A stretch of 64,000 nt of DNA from Deltaproteobacteria bacterium (GCA_016208255.1 JACQYK010000085.1:1-64000); one strand, 5' to 3'. Counted from the first letter of the stretch, positions 17,660 through 26,948 are shown. The notes: a model not told the origin generated them from the sequence alone. Numbers and translations are program-made.

Positions 17660-18364
17660 TCACTCATTTGGAGCTTTAAAATCCCGGAGGAGCCTGATGA
17701 CTTCCTGTTCGTCTAAATCACTCCACTCTTCATAGGCATCGGCCACAGCAAAGGAGCGACCGCTTCTAATATTGGGGCAGTAAATAGCTTCCACCTGTTC
17801 CAGGATGATTTGTATTGATTCCAAATGGGCGGTGGGGACGGCCAGGATAACATTCCCGGCACCGGCCTGGCGTAAGGCCTTGATGGCGGCACGGAGGGTG
17901 ATTCCGGAGGCCAGCCCATCGTCCACCAGAATGACCGGGCGGTTGAAATCCGGGAGAGGTCGATCCTCTCTGAACAGGGCCACTCGCCTCGCGACCTTTT
18001 GCTCCGTCTTTTTAATTCCCCTCTGAATTTCCTGGTCGCTGAGATTCAAACGAGATAAAAGTCCTTCATTCAAAATCACGGTCCCGTCAAAGGCGACGGC
18101 TCCATAACCGGCTTCCGAGTTCCAGGGCAGGGTGATCTTGCTGACAACGGCGAGGTCCAAACCCAGGTTCAACGATCTGGCGATTTCGACCGCCACGGCC
18201 ATCCCCCCGGCCGGAATCCCCAGGACGACGGCCGGGCTGCCCCGGTATTCTTCGAGCATGCCGGCCAGAACCCGACCCGCCGCGGCCCGATCCCGAAATA
18301 CCCGGACCCGGTTACGCAGTTTCGGAAGATCAAAGACTTTTGAAGGTTCCATTTCTATTTTCAA
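17660..18364 (-). CDS. Phosphoribosyltransferase-domain protein
   Basis: Type I phosphoribosyltransferase fold of 234 residues. The PRPP-binding loop is VILVDDGLASGITLRAA and the pyrophosphate-loop region is GIPAGGMAVA near residue 50. RVRVFRDRAAAGRVLA at the N-terminus is typical of the stand-alone PRTase-like proteins often found beside erythromycin esterase or dienelactone hydrolase domains, here without the fused domain. The substrate base is unknown; a role in nucleotide salvage is only an inference. It faces the preceding small protein convergently with 19 bases between. Confidence 0.85.
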   Translation of the reverse strand: MKIEMEPSKVFDLPKLRNRVRVFRDRAAAGRVLAGMLEEYRGSPAVVLGIPAGGMAVAVEIARSLNLGLDLAVVSKITLPWNSEAGYGAVAFDGTVILNEGLLSRLNLSDQEIQRGIKKTEQKVARRVALFREDRPLPDFNRPVILVDDGLASGITLRAAIKALRQAGAGNVILAVPTAHLESIQIILEQVEAIYCPNIRSGRSFAVADAYEEWSDLDEQEVIRLLRDFKAPNE

Positions 18365-18792
18365 AGAGGGTGGTGGTATGATGGGACGGGTTTTTCTCTT
18401 TGGCTCTTTAGTTTCCTAACAGGATCACTTTCAACATTAATAATATTTATAATTGAAAACAATCCCTCAGTAAATAATGGAAAACCTGTATTTTTTGGAA
18501 CAAAAAAAAATTTTTTACAAAAAATTTAAAAAGGTTTTTCTATATTTATCATATTATTTTTATTATACAAATTGACTCTTTGGTTCCACGCTGGGAAAAA
18601 GATAACTACTTCAAGAACCAAGCATTTCTACAGGAAAAGTAGGGGTTTTGATATTTCTGTCTACTCCCTCCGAAGAAAAAGGAGAAGGAGCCAAGGATCT
18701 TTTTTGAAGATTTCCGGTTAATATTGACCTCTGCCGGTCTTTATGTTAAAAATTTACCCAATGTCTAACGTCTATCCAGGGCGAGGAAATCT
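18365..18792. other. AT-rich gap without a recognised gene
   Basis: The region between divergent genes at 18364 and 18793 is strongly AT-rich, especially 18480-18570, with runs such as AAAAAAAAATTTTTTACAAAAAATTT. Both genes must be transcribed from here, but I could not identify a promoter with correct spacing. A curved or H-NS-like/UP-element DNA role is possible; no reading frame was seen. Confidence 0.4.
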
Positions 18793-19131
18793 GTGAGAAA
18801 GTCAACCTTCTATTTTATATATATGACCGTCAACCTGATCCTCCTCTTTCTCCTGTTTGTTCACGCTTCTGTGAGACAGGAGGCCGACCTGAAGGGGATC
18901 CGGGAAAAGACTCAGATCGTCCAACGGTTGGGACTCACCGATCTCTGCCTTTTCACCGAGGCCAGCTACACCAGGCATCTGTCCCAAGCCGACCTCCACA
19001 CCCCCTTCCAGGATTCCCCCATGTCTCTGGAACATTTCCCCTCAGGGTCGATCGTGGCGCCTCCCGCAGTTATAAGGAAGATCGGTACCAATTCAGCCAC
19101 TAAGACACAAAGGCGCAAAGAAAAGATATGA
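18793..19131 (+). CDS. Small membrane-anchored protein of an ABC transporter cassette
   Basis: A 112-residue protein starting with GTG. It has one N-terminal membrane segment (FYFIYMTVNLILLFLLFVHA) and an outside domain with LTDLCLFTEASYTRHLSQAD, then HTPFQDSPMSLEHFPSGS. I recall this second half as a conserved block in small proteins next to FtsX/LolD genes in proteobacteria, but could not check it. A single cysteine (Cys52) is extracytoplasmic. The last 20 residues (SATKTQRRKEKI) are encoded by a dispersed repeat, so the natural end was probably altered by insertion. The permease follows 65 bases downstream, then an ATPase and a polytopic protein. Confidence 0.65.
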   Translation: MRKSTFYFIYMTVNLILLFLLFVHASVRQEADLKGIREKTQIVQRLGLTDLCLFTEASYTRHLSQADLHTPFQDSPMSLEHFPSGSIVAPPAVIRKIGTNSATKTQRRKEKI

Positions 19132-19177
19132 TGGAATTATTATTTAATCTTTGTGGCTTAGTGGCTTTGTGGCTGGA
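19095..19177. repeat. Inverted repeat of the GCCACTAAGACACAAAG type
   Basis: CAGCCACTAAGACACAAAG and the opposing CTTTGTGGCTTAGTGGC arms flank a short AT-rich centre. The left arm lies in the coding 3' end of the small anchored protein and the right arm between it and the permease gene. Such repeats are common in related genomes in my recollection. Confidence 0.6.
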
Positions 19178-19196
19178 CTATTAAGGAAAATCATCA

Positions 19197-20330
19197 ATGG
19201 CCCGCTGGATTGAACGACAAAGAAACATCATTGATTTCACCCTTTCCTCCCTCTTAAGGAGAAAGGGAAAGAATATCGCCCTGGTCTGCACTTATACCCT
19301 GGTGATGTTCATGCTGGCTTCCGTTGTTTTTTTTGTCCACTCCATTAAGAAGGAGGCTTCGATCATTCTGAAAGACGCCCCCGAAATGATCATTCAGAAG
19401 ATGGCAGCCGGAAGGCATGAACGCATCCCCCTGGACTATATGGATAAGATTAAAGGCATTCGAGGCATTCAATCGGTCAAGAGCAGGCTCTGGGGATACT
19501 ACTACGACCCGATTGTCGGGGCCAATTATACCTTAATGGTCCCGGGAAATTCCGAAGTCGGGGCCGGCAAAATTGTCATCGGGCAGGGTATCTCCAGGGC
19601 CAGGCTGGCCTTTGAGGGCGATGTCTTAGAGTTCAGATCTAATGAGGGAAAAATCTTAGAATTGGAAGTCAAAGGCCTCTTTTCTTCAAAATCGGAACTG
19701 GCCTCGGCCGATCTGGTCCTGGTTTCGGAAGATGATTTCAGAAAGCTTTTCGGGGGATCGAAGACCCTGGCCACTGATCTGACCCTTCAAGTCAGGAATC
19801 CCCAGGAGCTTTCCACTATTGCCGTGAAAGTGGCCGAACAACTTCCGGATACCAGGGTCATCCTGAGGGATGAGATCCTGAGGACCTATGAGGCCATTTT
19901 TAACTGGCGCGGGGGGATTATGATCGTCATTCTTCTGGGAGCTTTGCTGGCCTTTATCATCTTTGCCTGGGACAAGGCCTCGGGACTCAGTTTAGAGGAG
20001 AGGAAAGAGATCGGCATTCTCAAGGCCATTGGCTGGGAAACGTCCGATGTGATTCTGATGAAGTTCTGGGAAGGGATATTAGTTTCCCTTTCCTCTTTCC
20101 TCCTTGGAATCCTGTTGGCTTACCTCCATGTCTTTCTGGCCTCCGCCGCCCTTTTTGAACCGGTCCTGAAAGGTTGGGCGGTTCTTTACCCCCAATTCAG
20201 GGCCACCCCTTTTCTGGATGCCTCTCAGCTGGCCATCCTTTTCTTCCTGACCGTGGTGCCCTATACCATAGCCACCTTGATCCCGTCCTGGAGAGCGGCC
20301 ACGGTCGATCCGGATTCGGTCATGAGGTAA
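19197..20330 (+). CDS. FtsX/MacB-type ABC transporter permease
   Basis: A 377-residue permease with the type VII ABC topology: one N-terminal membrane helix (ALVCTYTLVMFMLASVVFFV), an extracytoplasmic domain of about 200 residues (roughly 70-235), and three C-terminal helices with the conserved ERKEIGILKAIGWETSDV coupling segment. Such permeases work mechanically on periplasmic or envelope substrates (LolCDE, MacB, FtsX) rather than moving a solute through the membrane. The ATPase gene begins nine bases downstream. ATG is at 19197; the ribosome binding site is AAGGAAAA. The substrate is unknown. Confidence 0.85.
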   Translation: MARWIERQRNIIDFTLSSLLRRKGKNIALVCTYTLVMFMLASVVFFVHSIKKEASIILKDAPEMIIQKMAAGRHERIPLDYMDKIKGIRGIQSVKSRLWGYYYDPIVGANYTLMVPGNSEVGAGKIVIGQGISRARLAFEGDVLEFRSNEGKILELEVKGLFSSKSELASADLVLVSEDDFRKLFGGSKTLATDLTLQVRNPQELSTIAVKVAEQLPDTRVILRDEILRTYEAIFNWRGGIMIVILLGALLAFIIFAWDKASGLSLEERKEIGILKAIGWETSDVILMKFWEGILVSLSSFLLGILLAYLHVFLASAALFEPVLKGWAVLYPQFRATPFLDASQLAILFFLTVVPYTIATLIPSWRAATVDPDSVMR

Positions 20331-20339
20331 GATAAGAAG

Positions 20340-21023
20340 ATGATCGAGCTTCTAAACGTAAGCAAGACCTTCAATACCGGTAAATCCAATGAATTTACGG
20401 CGGTTCGAGGGGTAAGCCTTCCCATCGATTTCAAACAGGTGACCGTCTTCCGGGGGCCAAGCGGGTCGGGGAAGACGACCTTATTGAGTTTGATCGGCTG
20501 CATGGCCAGGCCCACTTCCGGAAGGATAACCCTTTCCGGGCGGGAGATCACCAGTCTTCCGGAGCGGTTTCTGACCCAGATCAGACAGAAGACCTTCGGA
20601 TTTATCTTTCAACAGTTCAATCTGATTAAGGGGGTGACCGCGCTGGAGAATGCCATGCTTCCGGCTTATCCCTCGGGAGAAAAGTACCTGTCCTTGAAAA
20701 AGAGGGCGCTCCATCTCTTCGATTTGTTGAATCTCTCCACCAAGGCCACTTCCAAGGTTGAGTGGCTTTCGGGCGGAGAAGCCCAGAGAGTCACCATTGC
20801 CAGGGCCCTGATCAATGATCCTTCCATCATCATCGCCGATGAACCCACGGCCCATCTCGATACCAAGCTTTCCCAGGAGTTCATGGAGGTGGTTGCCCAA
20901 TTGAAGGAAGACCAAAAGACCGTTTTAATAGCCAGTCATGACCCCCTGGTTTATGAATCCCCGGTTATTGATCGGGTGATTAATTTCCGGGACGGCAGGC
21001 TGGAAGGGCCGCCGGCCGGATGA
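20340..21023 (+). CDS. LolD/MacB-type ABC transporter ATP-binding protein
   Basis: A 227-residue ATPase of the LolD/FtsE/MacB class: Walker A GPSGSGKTTLL, Q-loop GFIFQQFNLI, signature LSGGEAQRVTIARAL, Walker B IIIADEPTAHLD and the switch His in IASHDP. It would energise the FtsX-type permease encoded immediately upstream. Its last four bases overlap the next start (ATGA), showing translational coupling to the polytopic protein and a tight operon. ATG follows GATAAGAAG, a modest ribosome binding site. Confidence 0.9.
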   Translation: MIELLNVSKTFNTGKSNEFTAVRGVSLPIDFKQVTVFRGPSGSGKTTLLSLIGCMARPTSGRITLSGREITSLPERFLTQIRQKTFGFIFQQFNLIKGVTALENAMLPAYPSGEKYLSLKKRALHLFDLLNLSTKATSKVEWLSGGEAQRVTIARALINDPSIIIADEPTAHLDTKLSQEFMEVVAQLKEDQKTVLIASHDPLVYESPVIDRVINFRDGRLEGPPAG

Positions 21024-22015
21024 TATTTCATCCTTCCATCCTGGCCCTTTATGTGGCCTCGATTCTGATCTGTTTTATGGTCCTTTATTCCGCTTCCTAC
21101 GGCCTGCAGATTCTGCGCCGGTGGGATATCCGCAGCGGGAGCGAAGAGCAGCTGGTCCTGGAAAGAAAAACCTACCTCATTTCCACCCTGCTTAGCTACG
21201 TTTTCAGTCTGGAGATCATTTCCCTTTTTTTCTTTGTCTTCACCGTCGACCAGTTGCATACCTTTTTTGTCGGGGCCATGTGCGCGGCAGGCACCCTTTA
21301 CGTGAACAGTTATGGTTATCCCGTCCTGATCCTGAAAGTAATCAATTTTTTACTCGCCGGCCTTTGGCTTGTGGTCAACTACGCTGATAACCAAGGATAC
21401 GATTACCCCCTGATCAAAAAAAAATACTTATTCCTGCTCCTCCTGACCCCTCTGATCGTCGCGGAAGTGGTCCTCCAGGCCAATTATTTTCTCCGCCTCG
21501 ATCCGAATATCATCACCTCCTGCTGCGGAAGCCTTTTCAGCGTCGGAGAGAAAAGTTTGACCTCAGAAGTCAGCGCCTTTCCGATTTTTCCCATGGAGAT
21601 CCTCTTTTATCTCTCGATGGCTTTAACCATCGCCTTCGGTCTCTTTTTTCTTCTCAGAAGCAAGGGAGGTTATCTCCTGGCCTGTTTTTCCGGGTGGACC
21701 TTTATCGTCTCTATGGCCTCGATCTTTTCTTTTATCTCGGTTTATGTTTACGAATTGCCCACCCACCATTGCCCCTTTTGTGTTTTGCAGAAGGAGTATT
21801 TTTATGTCGGGTATCTCCTTTACCTGACCCTTTTCGGCGGGACCCTGTCAGGAATGGGGGTCGGCCTGCTCATGCCTTTCAGAAATATTAACAGCCTGTC
21901 AGGGATTCTCCCCTCCCTGCAAAAAAGGTTTGCCGCTGTTTCCTTGACTTTTTTTATTATTTTCACGGCCCTGGTTACCTGTTACCTGTTTTTTTCAAAT
22001 CTTATTCTCCAATGA
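21020..22015 (+). CDS. Polytopic membrane protein with CPFC motif, coupled to ABC genes
   Basis: A 331-residue integral membrane protein with about eight hydrophobic segments. Two cysteine sites are notable: SCCGSLF (near residues 173-180) and HHCPFCVLQKEY (near residues 250-262), both next to membrane segments. The second resembles the C-x-x-C quinone-linked motif of DsbB/VKOR proteins (CPLCxxQR), suggesting thiol-disulfide chemistry, possibly with the single cysteine of the small anchored protein encoded first in the cassette. This is inference from motif likeness only. The gene overlaps the ATPase gene by four bases. I do not recognise a named family. Confidence 0.6.
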   Translation: MIFHPSILALYVASILICFMVLYSASYGLQILRRWDIRSGSEEQLVLERKTYLISTLLSYVFSLEIISLFFFVFTVDQLHTFFVGAMCAAGTLYVNSYGYPVLILKVINFLLAGLWLVVNYADNQGYDYPLIKKKYLFLLLLTPLIVAEVVLQANYFLRLDPNIITSCCGSLFSVGEKSLTSEVSAFPIFPMEILFYLSMALTIAFGLFFLLRSKGGYLLACFSGWTFIVSMASIFSFISVYVYELPTHHCPFCVLQKEYFYVGYLLYLTLFGGTLSGMGVGLLMPFRNINSLSGILPSLQKRFAAVSLTFFIIFTALVTCYLFFSNLILQ

Positions 22016-22102
22016 ATTTGATATAATATCCTTTAATAAAGGGCAGAGGGAGTTACCGGAATACCCTCAAAGCCACTTTTATTCCCTAAAGGAAGGAGAC
22101 CC

Positions 22103-22954
22103 ATGTCTTATTTCCGATTTATTTGTCTGGCCCTGGGTTCGGTTTTCTTTTTGTTCGGATGCTTTCAGACCGAGACGGTCATTCGCCTCAAACCGGACGG
22201 CAGCGGGGTTATCGAGGAGACCCTCCTGTTGTCCAAGGATTTGCTGGAATCTTTCCAGGAACTGGCGAAAGGGTTTGATGACGAGGCCGACAAAACGAGA
22301 AGCGAAGCTGAAAAAGAAAAACAGGATCCCATCCAGGGGATGATCAGGGATGCCCGATCCAAGGAAAGTCAATACGGAACCGGGGTGAAGTTCATTTCCG
22401 CGACTCCTCTGAGAACGGAAACTATGGGCGGGTATAAGGCCACTTATGCCTTCAAGGATATCAACACGCTGAAGGTCAATCAGAACCCTGGAAAAATGAC
22501 GGAGAAATCGGGGGGGGGCGGCCAAATTCCCGCCAAAGAAGAAAACATCCTGTTCAAATTTATTAAGGGACCGGTTTCCACCTTGACCGTGACCATGCCC
22601 AAGAATAAAGAAGAGAAGAAAGCCTCGGTTCAGAAAAAAGAACCGCCGGATAAGGGCCCGGCAGATCCAGATCCCAAGGCTATGGAACAGGTGAAAACGT
22701 TTCTTAAGGACATGGGGATAAAAATCGCCCTGGAAATAGAGGGGAATATTATTAAAACCAATGCCACTTATCGGAAAAAGTCCGAAATCACCATAGTCGA
22801 GCTGCATTTCGGCAAGCTTATCGAAAACAAGGATGTTTTCGAAAAAGTAGTCACCGCCCAACCCAAGACAGTTGAAGAAGCCAAGGAACTGGTCAAAGGA
22901 ATCGAAGGCCTGAAAATAGAGACGGCCAATCCCCTGGTGGTGGAGTTTAAATAG
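22103..22954 (+). CDS. Putative lipoprotein of unknown function
   Basis: A 283-residue protein with a lipoprotein signal: short N-region, hydrophobic core and lipobox-like LFGC (Cys20). The mature part begins with TETVIRLKPDGSGVIEETL, a pattern I recall from bacterial lipoproteins that start with a conserved beta-strand pair, followed by an acidic/lysine-rich coil (residues 55-80), and a low-complexity KKEPPDKGPADPD linker near 180-195. It would be attached to the outer or inner membrane. ATG follows AAAGGAAGGAG. It is 87 bases after the CPFC protein on the same strand and may belong to the same transcription unit. Confidence 0.7.
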   Translation: MSYFRFICLALGSVFFLFGCFQTETVIRLKPDGSGVIEETLLLSKDLLESFQELAKGFDDEADKTRSEAEKEKQDPIQGMIRDARSKESQYGTGVKFISATPLRTETMGGYKATYAFKDINTLKVNQNPGKMTEKSGGGGQIPAKEENILFKFIKGPVSTLTVTMPKNKEEKKASVQKKEPPDKGPADPDPKAMEQVKTFLKDMGIKIALEIEGNIIKTNATYRKKSEITIVELHFGKLIENKDVFEKVVTAQPKTVEEAKELVKGIEGLKIETANPLVVEFK

Positions 22955-22973
22955 TTGCCATCCGGAATCCAGG

Positions 22974-23519
22974 TCATTTCCGGAGGGACTGCAATTCCTT
23001 GGAGGCGGCCTGAGCATAAGTCTGAAAGGCCTGGTTTCCGAAGAGGACAAATCCGACCCTGTCGAATACGGGATGCTGACGAAGATAGTCGGCCACGGTC
23101 TTGACGGCGATCCGGGCGGCTTCTTCCAGGGGGTAGCCGTAAGCACCTGTGCTGAGGGAGGGAAAGGCCAAAGAGCGAATGCCCTTTTTATGGGCCAGCG
23201 TCAGACTTTCATGGTAAGCGCTGGCCAACAGTCGAGCCTCCCCTTGGCTTCCCCCCTGATAAATGGGACCCACCGTGTGGATGACATATTTGGCCTTGAG
23301 GTTGCCCCCGGTGGTGATCACCGCCTGTCCGGTGGGGCAGCCGCCGATCTTACGGGATTCCTCCATGATAGCCGGGCCTCCTGCCCTGTGGATGGCCCCA
23401 TCCACTCCGCCGCCGCCGGCCAAGCGGGAATTGGCGGCATTGACAATGGCCTCGGTTTCCTGAAGGGTCAGGTCGCCTTCCTCTAAAAAGAAAACGGATT
23501 TACCGACTTTAAATTCCAT
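22974..23519 (-). CDS. Macrodomain protein (O-acetyl-ADP-ribose deacetylase type)
   Basis: Single macrodomain of 181 residues. The ligand-binding loops are IVNAANSRLAGGGGVDGAIHRAGG and, later, AFPSLSTGAYGYPLEEAA, characteristic of the MacroD/YmdB group that hydrolyses O-acetyl-ADP-ribose or removes mono-ADP-ribose. The catalytic Asn and Asp equivalents (NAAN, GVDG) are present, so it should be active. Cytoplasmic. ATG 23519 follows AAAAGGAGG. It lies 14 bases from the outer-membrane-like gene upstream on the same strand, and so is probably co-transcribed, but the pair has no obvious shared function. Confidence 0.9.
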   Translation of the reverse strand: MEFKVGKSVFFLEEGDLTLQETEAIVNAANSRLAGGGGVDGAIHRAGGPAIMEESRKIGGCPTGQAVITTGGNLKAKYVIHTVGPIYQGGSQGEARLLASAYHESLTLAHKKGIRSLAFPSLSTGAYGYPLEEAARIAVKTVADYLRQHPVFDRVGFVLFGNQAFQTYAQAASKELQSLRK

Positions 23520-23533
23520 GATGGTTCCTCCTT

Positions 23534-24511
23534 TTAAAAAGCGTGTTTAAAAGAAAAATTGACTGTAAAATCCGGCGCCCCTGAAGTGTTCAGATCTTCG
23601 GTCAAAGAAAGTTCGAAATGATTCCGGTCCAGATAATATCTTCCTCCGAGGGTCAGGACCAGGGCCGGATTATCCAGAAAATCAAATCCGGTTTCCGGGA
23701 AGGGGGAGGTTTGGGCCGAGATTTGACCTAAGACCGAAAGCCTTTTCCACGGTTTCGCTTCCAAGCCGATCCCCCCAAACCAATAGTTCTTGAGTTCAAC
23801 CGTCTTATGCGCCCTCAAATTACCGGGAATAACCAACCCACCATTCCCCGTGGCTTGAAGATACCTGGTTAATTTTTTTTCCACCTGGACCAGTAAACCC
23901 AGGTCGAGGCTCCCGTTCCCGTAGCCTGTTTCCGGATCACCGGTAGGCAGTTCGACGGCCGCTTTTAAACTTAGGAAAGGCTGGTCGTCCATCTTCATTA
24001 GAACTTTTTTGGCTGAAATTTTCAGGTCTCCGAATCCGACTTTTCCATCTTCTCCTTCAATGACCGGGTCGTCGTCCTTTTTGACCCGGTATAAGAATTG
24101 GTTGGCCGGGCGGGTCCTGCGGCCATAATCCCGGAAGCCGAAGGTGGTATGATACCAATCCAACCCATTATCCATAAATCCGCTATTGAAAGATAGAATG
24201 GGCAGTTCCAGACTTATTTCCAGAAAGCTGAAGAGGGTTTTCTGATATTTCAGGTTGAACTCCAACCATTCCATATCCAGATAAACCGCCCAGCGGGGGT
24301 TGTCTCTAACGAAAAAAATGCTGGAATAAGAACATTGAATTGAAAAAGAATCCTGAACAGCGGCTGATTCCAATACCGGCCTATTAAGATGAAGAAATAA
24401 AGGAAATTGGTTCTTTATTTCCATGGGGCCGGCCAGGGGATCCCCCCAGCCGGGGAAAGGATGAATTAATCCAATGAAAATGAGGATAAGGATAACCGTG
24501 ACCGCCTTCAT
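23534..24511 (-). CDS. Exported DUF3187-like outer-membrane beta-barrel protein
   Basis: A 325-residue protein with a signal peptide (MKAVTVILILIFIGLIHPFPGWG) and a body of alternating amphipathic strands. It contains NQFPLFLHLNRP near the N-terminus and repeated short strands through to the final residue Phe in NFSFKHAF, the terminal aromatic typical of barrels inserted by BamA. The NQFPL start and the overall layout match the DUF3187 family in my recollection. Function unknown. The frame starts at ATG 24511, and the 500-base gap upstream contains a mobile repeat. Confidence 0.65.
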   Translation of the reverse strand: MKAVTVILILIFIGLIHPFPGWGDPLAGPMEIKNQFPLFLHLNRPVLESAAVQDSFSIQCSYSSIFFVRDNPRWAVYLDMEWLEFNLKYQKTLFSFLEISLELPILSFNSGFMDNGLDWYHTTFGFRDYGRRTRPANQFLYRVKKDDDPVIEGEDGKVGFGDLKISAKKVLMKMDDQPFLSLKAAVELPTGDPETGYGNGSLDLGLLVQVEKKLTRYLQATGNGGLVIPGNLRAHKTVELKNYWFGGIGLEAKPWKRLSVLGQISAQTSPFPETGFDFLDNPALVLTLGGRYYLDRNHFELSLTEDLNTSGAPDFTVNFSFKHAF

Positions 24512-24589
24512 CCCTCAAAGATAACGGATTTAAGAGGAATTTTCAAACTATTTTGGATATTAATTAACCAGTTATCCATTCTATCCTTA

Positions 24590-24965
24590 CGCCATAACTC
24601 TACCAATTTATCTCTAACTTTCGATACTGAGGTCCAAGGGGGTCTTATTTTTGGGCCGGTCGACGCGGCTCCCGATTGGGAGCCTTTCTTGAGGTCGGCA
24701 AAGCCGACCGTACTGTCGACCTAAAGAAGAGGCTTCCCAAGGAAGCCGGCGTTGTCCACCCTGAACTTGGAAGCTTCTTTGCCGGGCCAATTATTTAATT
24801 AAATCCAGAGCAGGCCTTCACCTAAGCTCGAAACGGGCTATGGTGTATGCCCTGCTTCGAATCAAACTTTGCTGGACGGGCCGTGATTGGGCGATAAGTT
24901 ACCCTTTGGACAATCCCCAAAAATAAGACCCCCTTGGACCTTTTCACCATTAAAAAGGTTTGGTT
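24590..24965. repeat. Palindromic element family 1, copy B (inverted, with nested unit)
   Basis: Terminal inverted repeats GGTCCAAGGGGG... at 24631-24653 and the complement at 24918-24940 bound 310 bases. The right half reads, in reverse, like copies C and D: GGGGATTGTCC next to the end, a conserved hairpin around a TTCACC/GGTGTA pair, and TTTGCCGGGCC. A nested GC-rich palindromic unit (24652-24748), nearly the same as in copy A, interrupts the left side. Outer flanks (TTTATCTCTAACTTTCGATA on the left) are the complement of the right flank of C and D, proving opposite orientation. Confidence 0.8.
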
Positions 24966-24970
24966 AGTAT

Positions 24971-24999
24971 TTGACAAACCGGTGAAGATATTTTAAAAT
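24971..24999 (+). promoter_or_regulatory. Sigma70-type promoter for the ilv-leu operon
   Basis: TTGACA (24971-24976) and TAAAAT (24994-24999) are separated by exactly 17 bases, close to consensus. It is just outside mobile element copy B and about 25 bases before the first gene of a long co-oriented run (DUF465, ilvB and onwards). No leader peptide or T-box was seen, so control may be at the promoter. Confidence 0.6.
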
Positions 25000-25027
25000 C
25001 AACCAATTAATGTTTATGGAGTTGATT

Positions 25028-25255
25028 ATGGAAAAGAGAGACGAAGAATTAATCGAAAGGCTCATTCCTGATAACAAGGAACTTGGCCGGTTAGTCGCGG
25101 AACACAAAGAATTCGAGTCCCAGTTGGATGAATTGAAAAAAAGGCTTTATCTTTCCGATGAAGAAAATCGGGAAAAGAAACGGATTCAAAAGTTAAAACT
25201 GGCCGGCCGGGACCGGATTGAACAAATATTAAGAGACTTCCGGGACAAGAGGTAA
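25028..25255 (+). CDS. DUF465 (YdcH-like) small protein
   Basis: From ATG 25028 (GGAG eight bases before) the product has 75 residues, nearly all charged helix: [25 protein letters not shown] then [33 protein letters not shown]. This matches the DUF465/YdcH helical hairpin, with the L-x-x-x-H-x-x-(L/F) region and a KKxxKL-x-x-x-D tail. The function of the family is unknown. An earlier in-frame ATG at 25010 is possible. It ends four bases before ilvB, a placement that suggests co-transcription. Confidence 0.8.
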   Translation: MEKRDEELIERLIPDNKELGRLVAEHKEFESQLDELKKRLYLSDEENREKKRIQKLKLAGRDRIEQILRDFRDKR

Positions 25256-25259
25256 CCCC

Positions 25260-26948
25260 TTGCGATTAAGTGGAGCTGAAATCCTCATTGAAAGTTTGAT
25301 CCAGGAAGGAGTGACCAATATTTTTGGCTACCCCGGAGGAGTAATTACCGATATTTATGACTGCCTGGAAAAAAGCCCTATTCGGCATTATCTGGTGCGT
25401 CATGAACAGGGGGCCGTTCATATGGCCGACGGGTATGCCCGAAGCTCGGGAAGGGTAGGGGTCTGTCTGGTCACTTCCGGCCCCGGGGCTACCAACACAG
25501 TAACCGGACTCGCCGCGGCCTTTATGGATTCCATTCCGGTGGTGGTCTTCACCGGCCAGGTTCCGACTCCTTTGATAGGCAATGATGCCTTTCAGGAAGT
25601 GGACATTGTCGGCATTACCCGGCCTTGTACTAAACATAACTACCTGGTTAAAAAAGTCGAATACCTGGCCGGGATTATTAAGGAGGCCTTTTTTCTGGCT
25701 CGTTCCGGGCGACCTGGACCGGTCCTGGTCGATTTGCCCAAAGATGTACTCCAGAACAAAACGGAGTTCAGGTATCCCAAAAAGGTGGAAATGCGCAGTT
25801 ACCGGCCCACCTACAGCGCTCATGAGGGCCAGATCAAAAAAGCGGCCTCCCAGTTATTAAAGGCTAAGAGGCCGGTTATTTATGCCGGAGGCGGGGTGGT
25901 TTCCTCCCGTTCTTCCCAGGAGCTCAAGACCCTGGCCGAAAATCTGATCATTCCGGTGACTACCACTCTGATGGGACTCGGCGGTTTTCCCGGCCGGCAC
26001 CCCTTATGGTTGGGCATGCTGGGTATGCATGGTACCTATTGGGCCAATATGGCGGTGGCTCAATGCGATTTATTGATTGCCGTAGGAGCCCGATTTGATG
26101 ACCGGGTGACCGGAAAGGTGGAACTTTTTGCCCCGGAGGCCAAGATCATTCATATTGACATCGACCCGACGTCGATCCGGAAGAATGTCTCGGTGGATAT
26201 TCCCATTGTCGGCGATTGCAAGGACGCCTTAGGCAAGTTAAATCAGGAGCTTCATAAACAGGGTAAATCGGAATGGCCTAAGATCCGTCAGCCCTGGTTA
26301 GAACAGATCAAAGAATGGAAAAAGAACTATCCTCTCAGCTACGAACAGGGACCGGATGAGATCAAACCCCAGTATGTGGTCGAGAAGATTTATGAGGTCA
26401 CCCGGGGAAAGGCCATCATCGCCACCGAAGTGGGACAAAACCAGATGTGGGCCGCCCAATTTTATCATTTTGATAAGCCCAATTCATTCATCACTTCCGG
26501 AGGGCTGGGGGTCATGGGGTATGGTTTTCCGGCCGCGATCGGGGCCCAGGTGGCCTGTCCCGACCGTATCGTAATCGATATTGCCGGAGACGGAAGCATT
26601 CAGATGAACATTCAGGAGATGGCCACGGCTGTGGCCAATCAGATACCGGTTAAAATAGCTATTTTGAATAACGGCTATCTGGGCATGGTTCGTCAATTTC
26701 AGGAACTTTTTTATGAAAAAAGGTACTCCCAGACCTTCCTTAAAGGAAATCCTGATTTTGTAAAACTGGCCGAAGCTTATGGAGCCGCGGGGCTTCGAGC
26801 TACCCGGCCCGAAGAGGTGGTCCCGGTCATTGAAAAAGCCCTGGCCATTAAAGGCCCGGTGATCATGGATTTTGTCGTCTGCCCTGAAGAATGTGTAGCC
26901 CCCATGGTTCCGGCCGGCAAGGGCATGACCGAGATGCTGTTGATTTAA
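25260..26948 (+). CDS. ilvB: Acetolactate synthase, large (catalytic) subunit
   Basis: A 562-residue thiamine diphosphate enzyme that joins two pyruvates, or pyruvate and 2-ketobutyrate, in branched-chain amino acid synthesis. Visible are the ThDP-activating Glu in [15 protein letters not shown] (near residue 47), FTGQVPT, the FAD domain, and the C-terminal ThDP/Mg site [15 protein letters not shown] ... NNGYLGMV. Length is normal. It begins with TTG at 25260 five bases after the DUF465 stop; a weak GAGG lies in the upstream stop region. The small subunit gene follows but is separated by mobile element copy C (27055-27271). Confidence 0.95.
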   Translation: MRLSGAEILIESLIQEGVTNIFGYPGGVITDIYDCLEKSPIRHYLVRHEQGAVHMADGYARSSGRVGVCLVTSGPGATNTVTGLAAAFMDSIPVVVFTGQVPTPLIGNDAFQEVDIVGITRPCTKHNYLVKKVEYLAGIIKEAFFLARSGRPGPVLVDLPKDVLQNKTEFRYPKKVEMRSYRPTYSAHEGQIKKAASQLLKAKRPVIYAGGGVVSSRSSQELKTLAENLIIPVTTTLMGLGGFPGRHPLWLGMLGMHGTYWANMAVAQCDLLIAVGARFDDRVTGKVELFAPEAKIIHIDIDPTSIRKNVSVDIPIVGDCKDALGKLNQELHKQGKSEWPKIRQPWLEQIKEWKKNYPLSYEQGPDEIKPQYVVEKIYEVTRGKAIIATEVGQNQMWAAQFYHFDKPNSFITSGGLGVMGYGFPAAIGAQVACPDRIVIDIAGDGSIQMNIQEMATAVANQIPVKIAILNNGYLGMVRQFQELFYEKRYSQTFLKGNPDFVKLAEAYGAAGLRATRPEEVVPVIEKALAIKGPVIMDFVVCPEECVAPMVPAGKGMTEMLLI

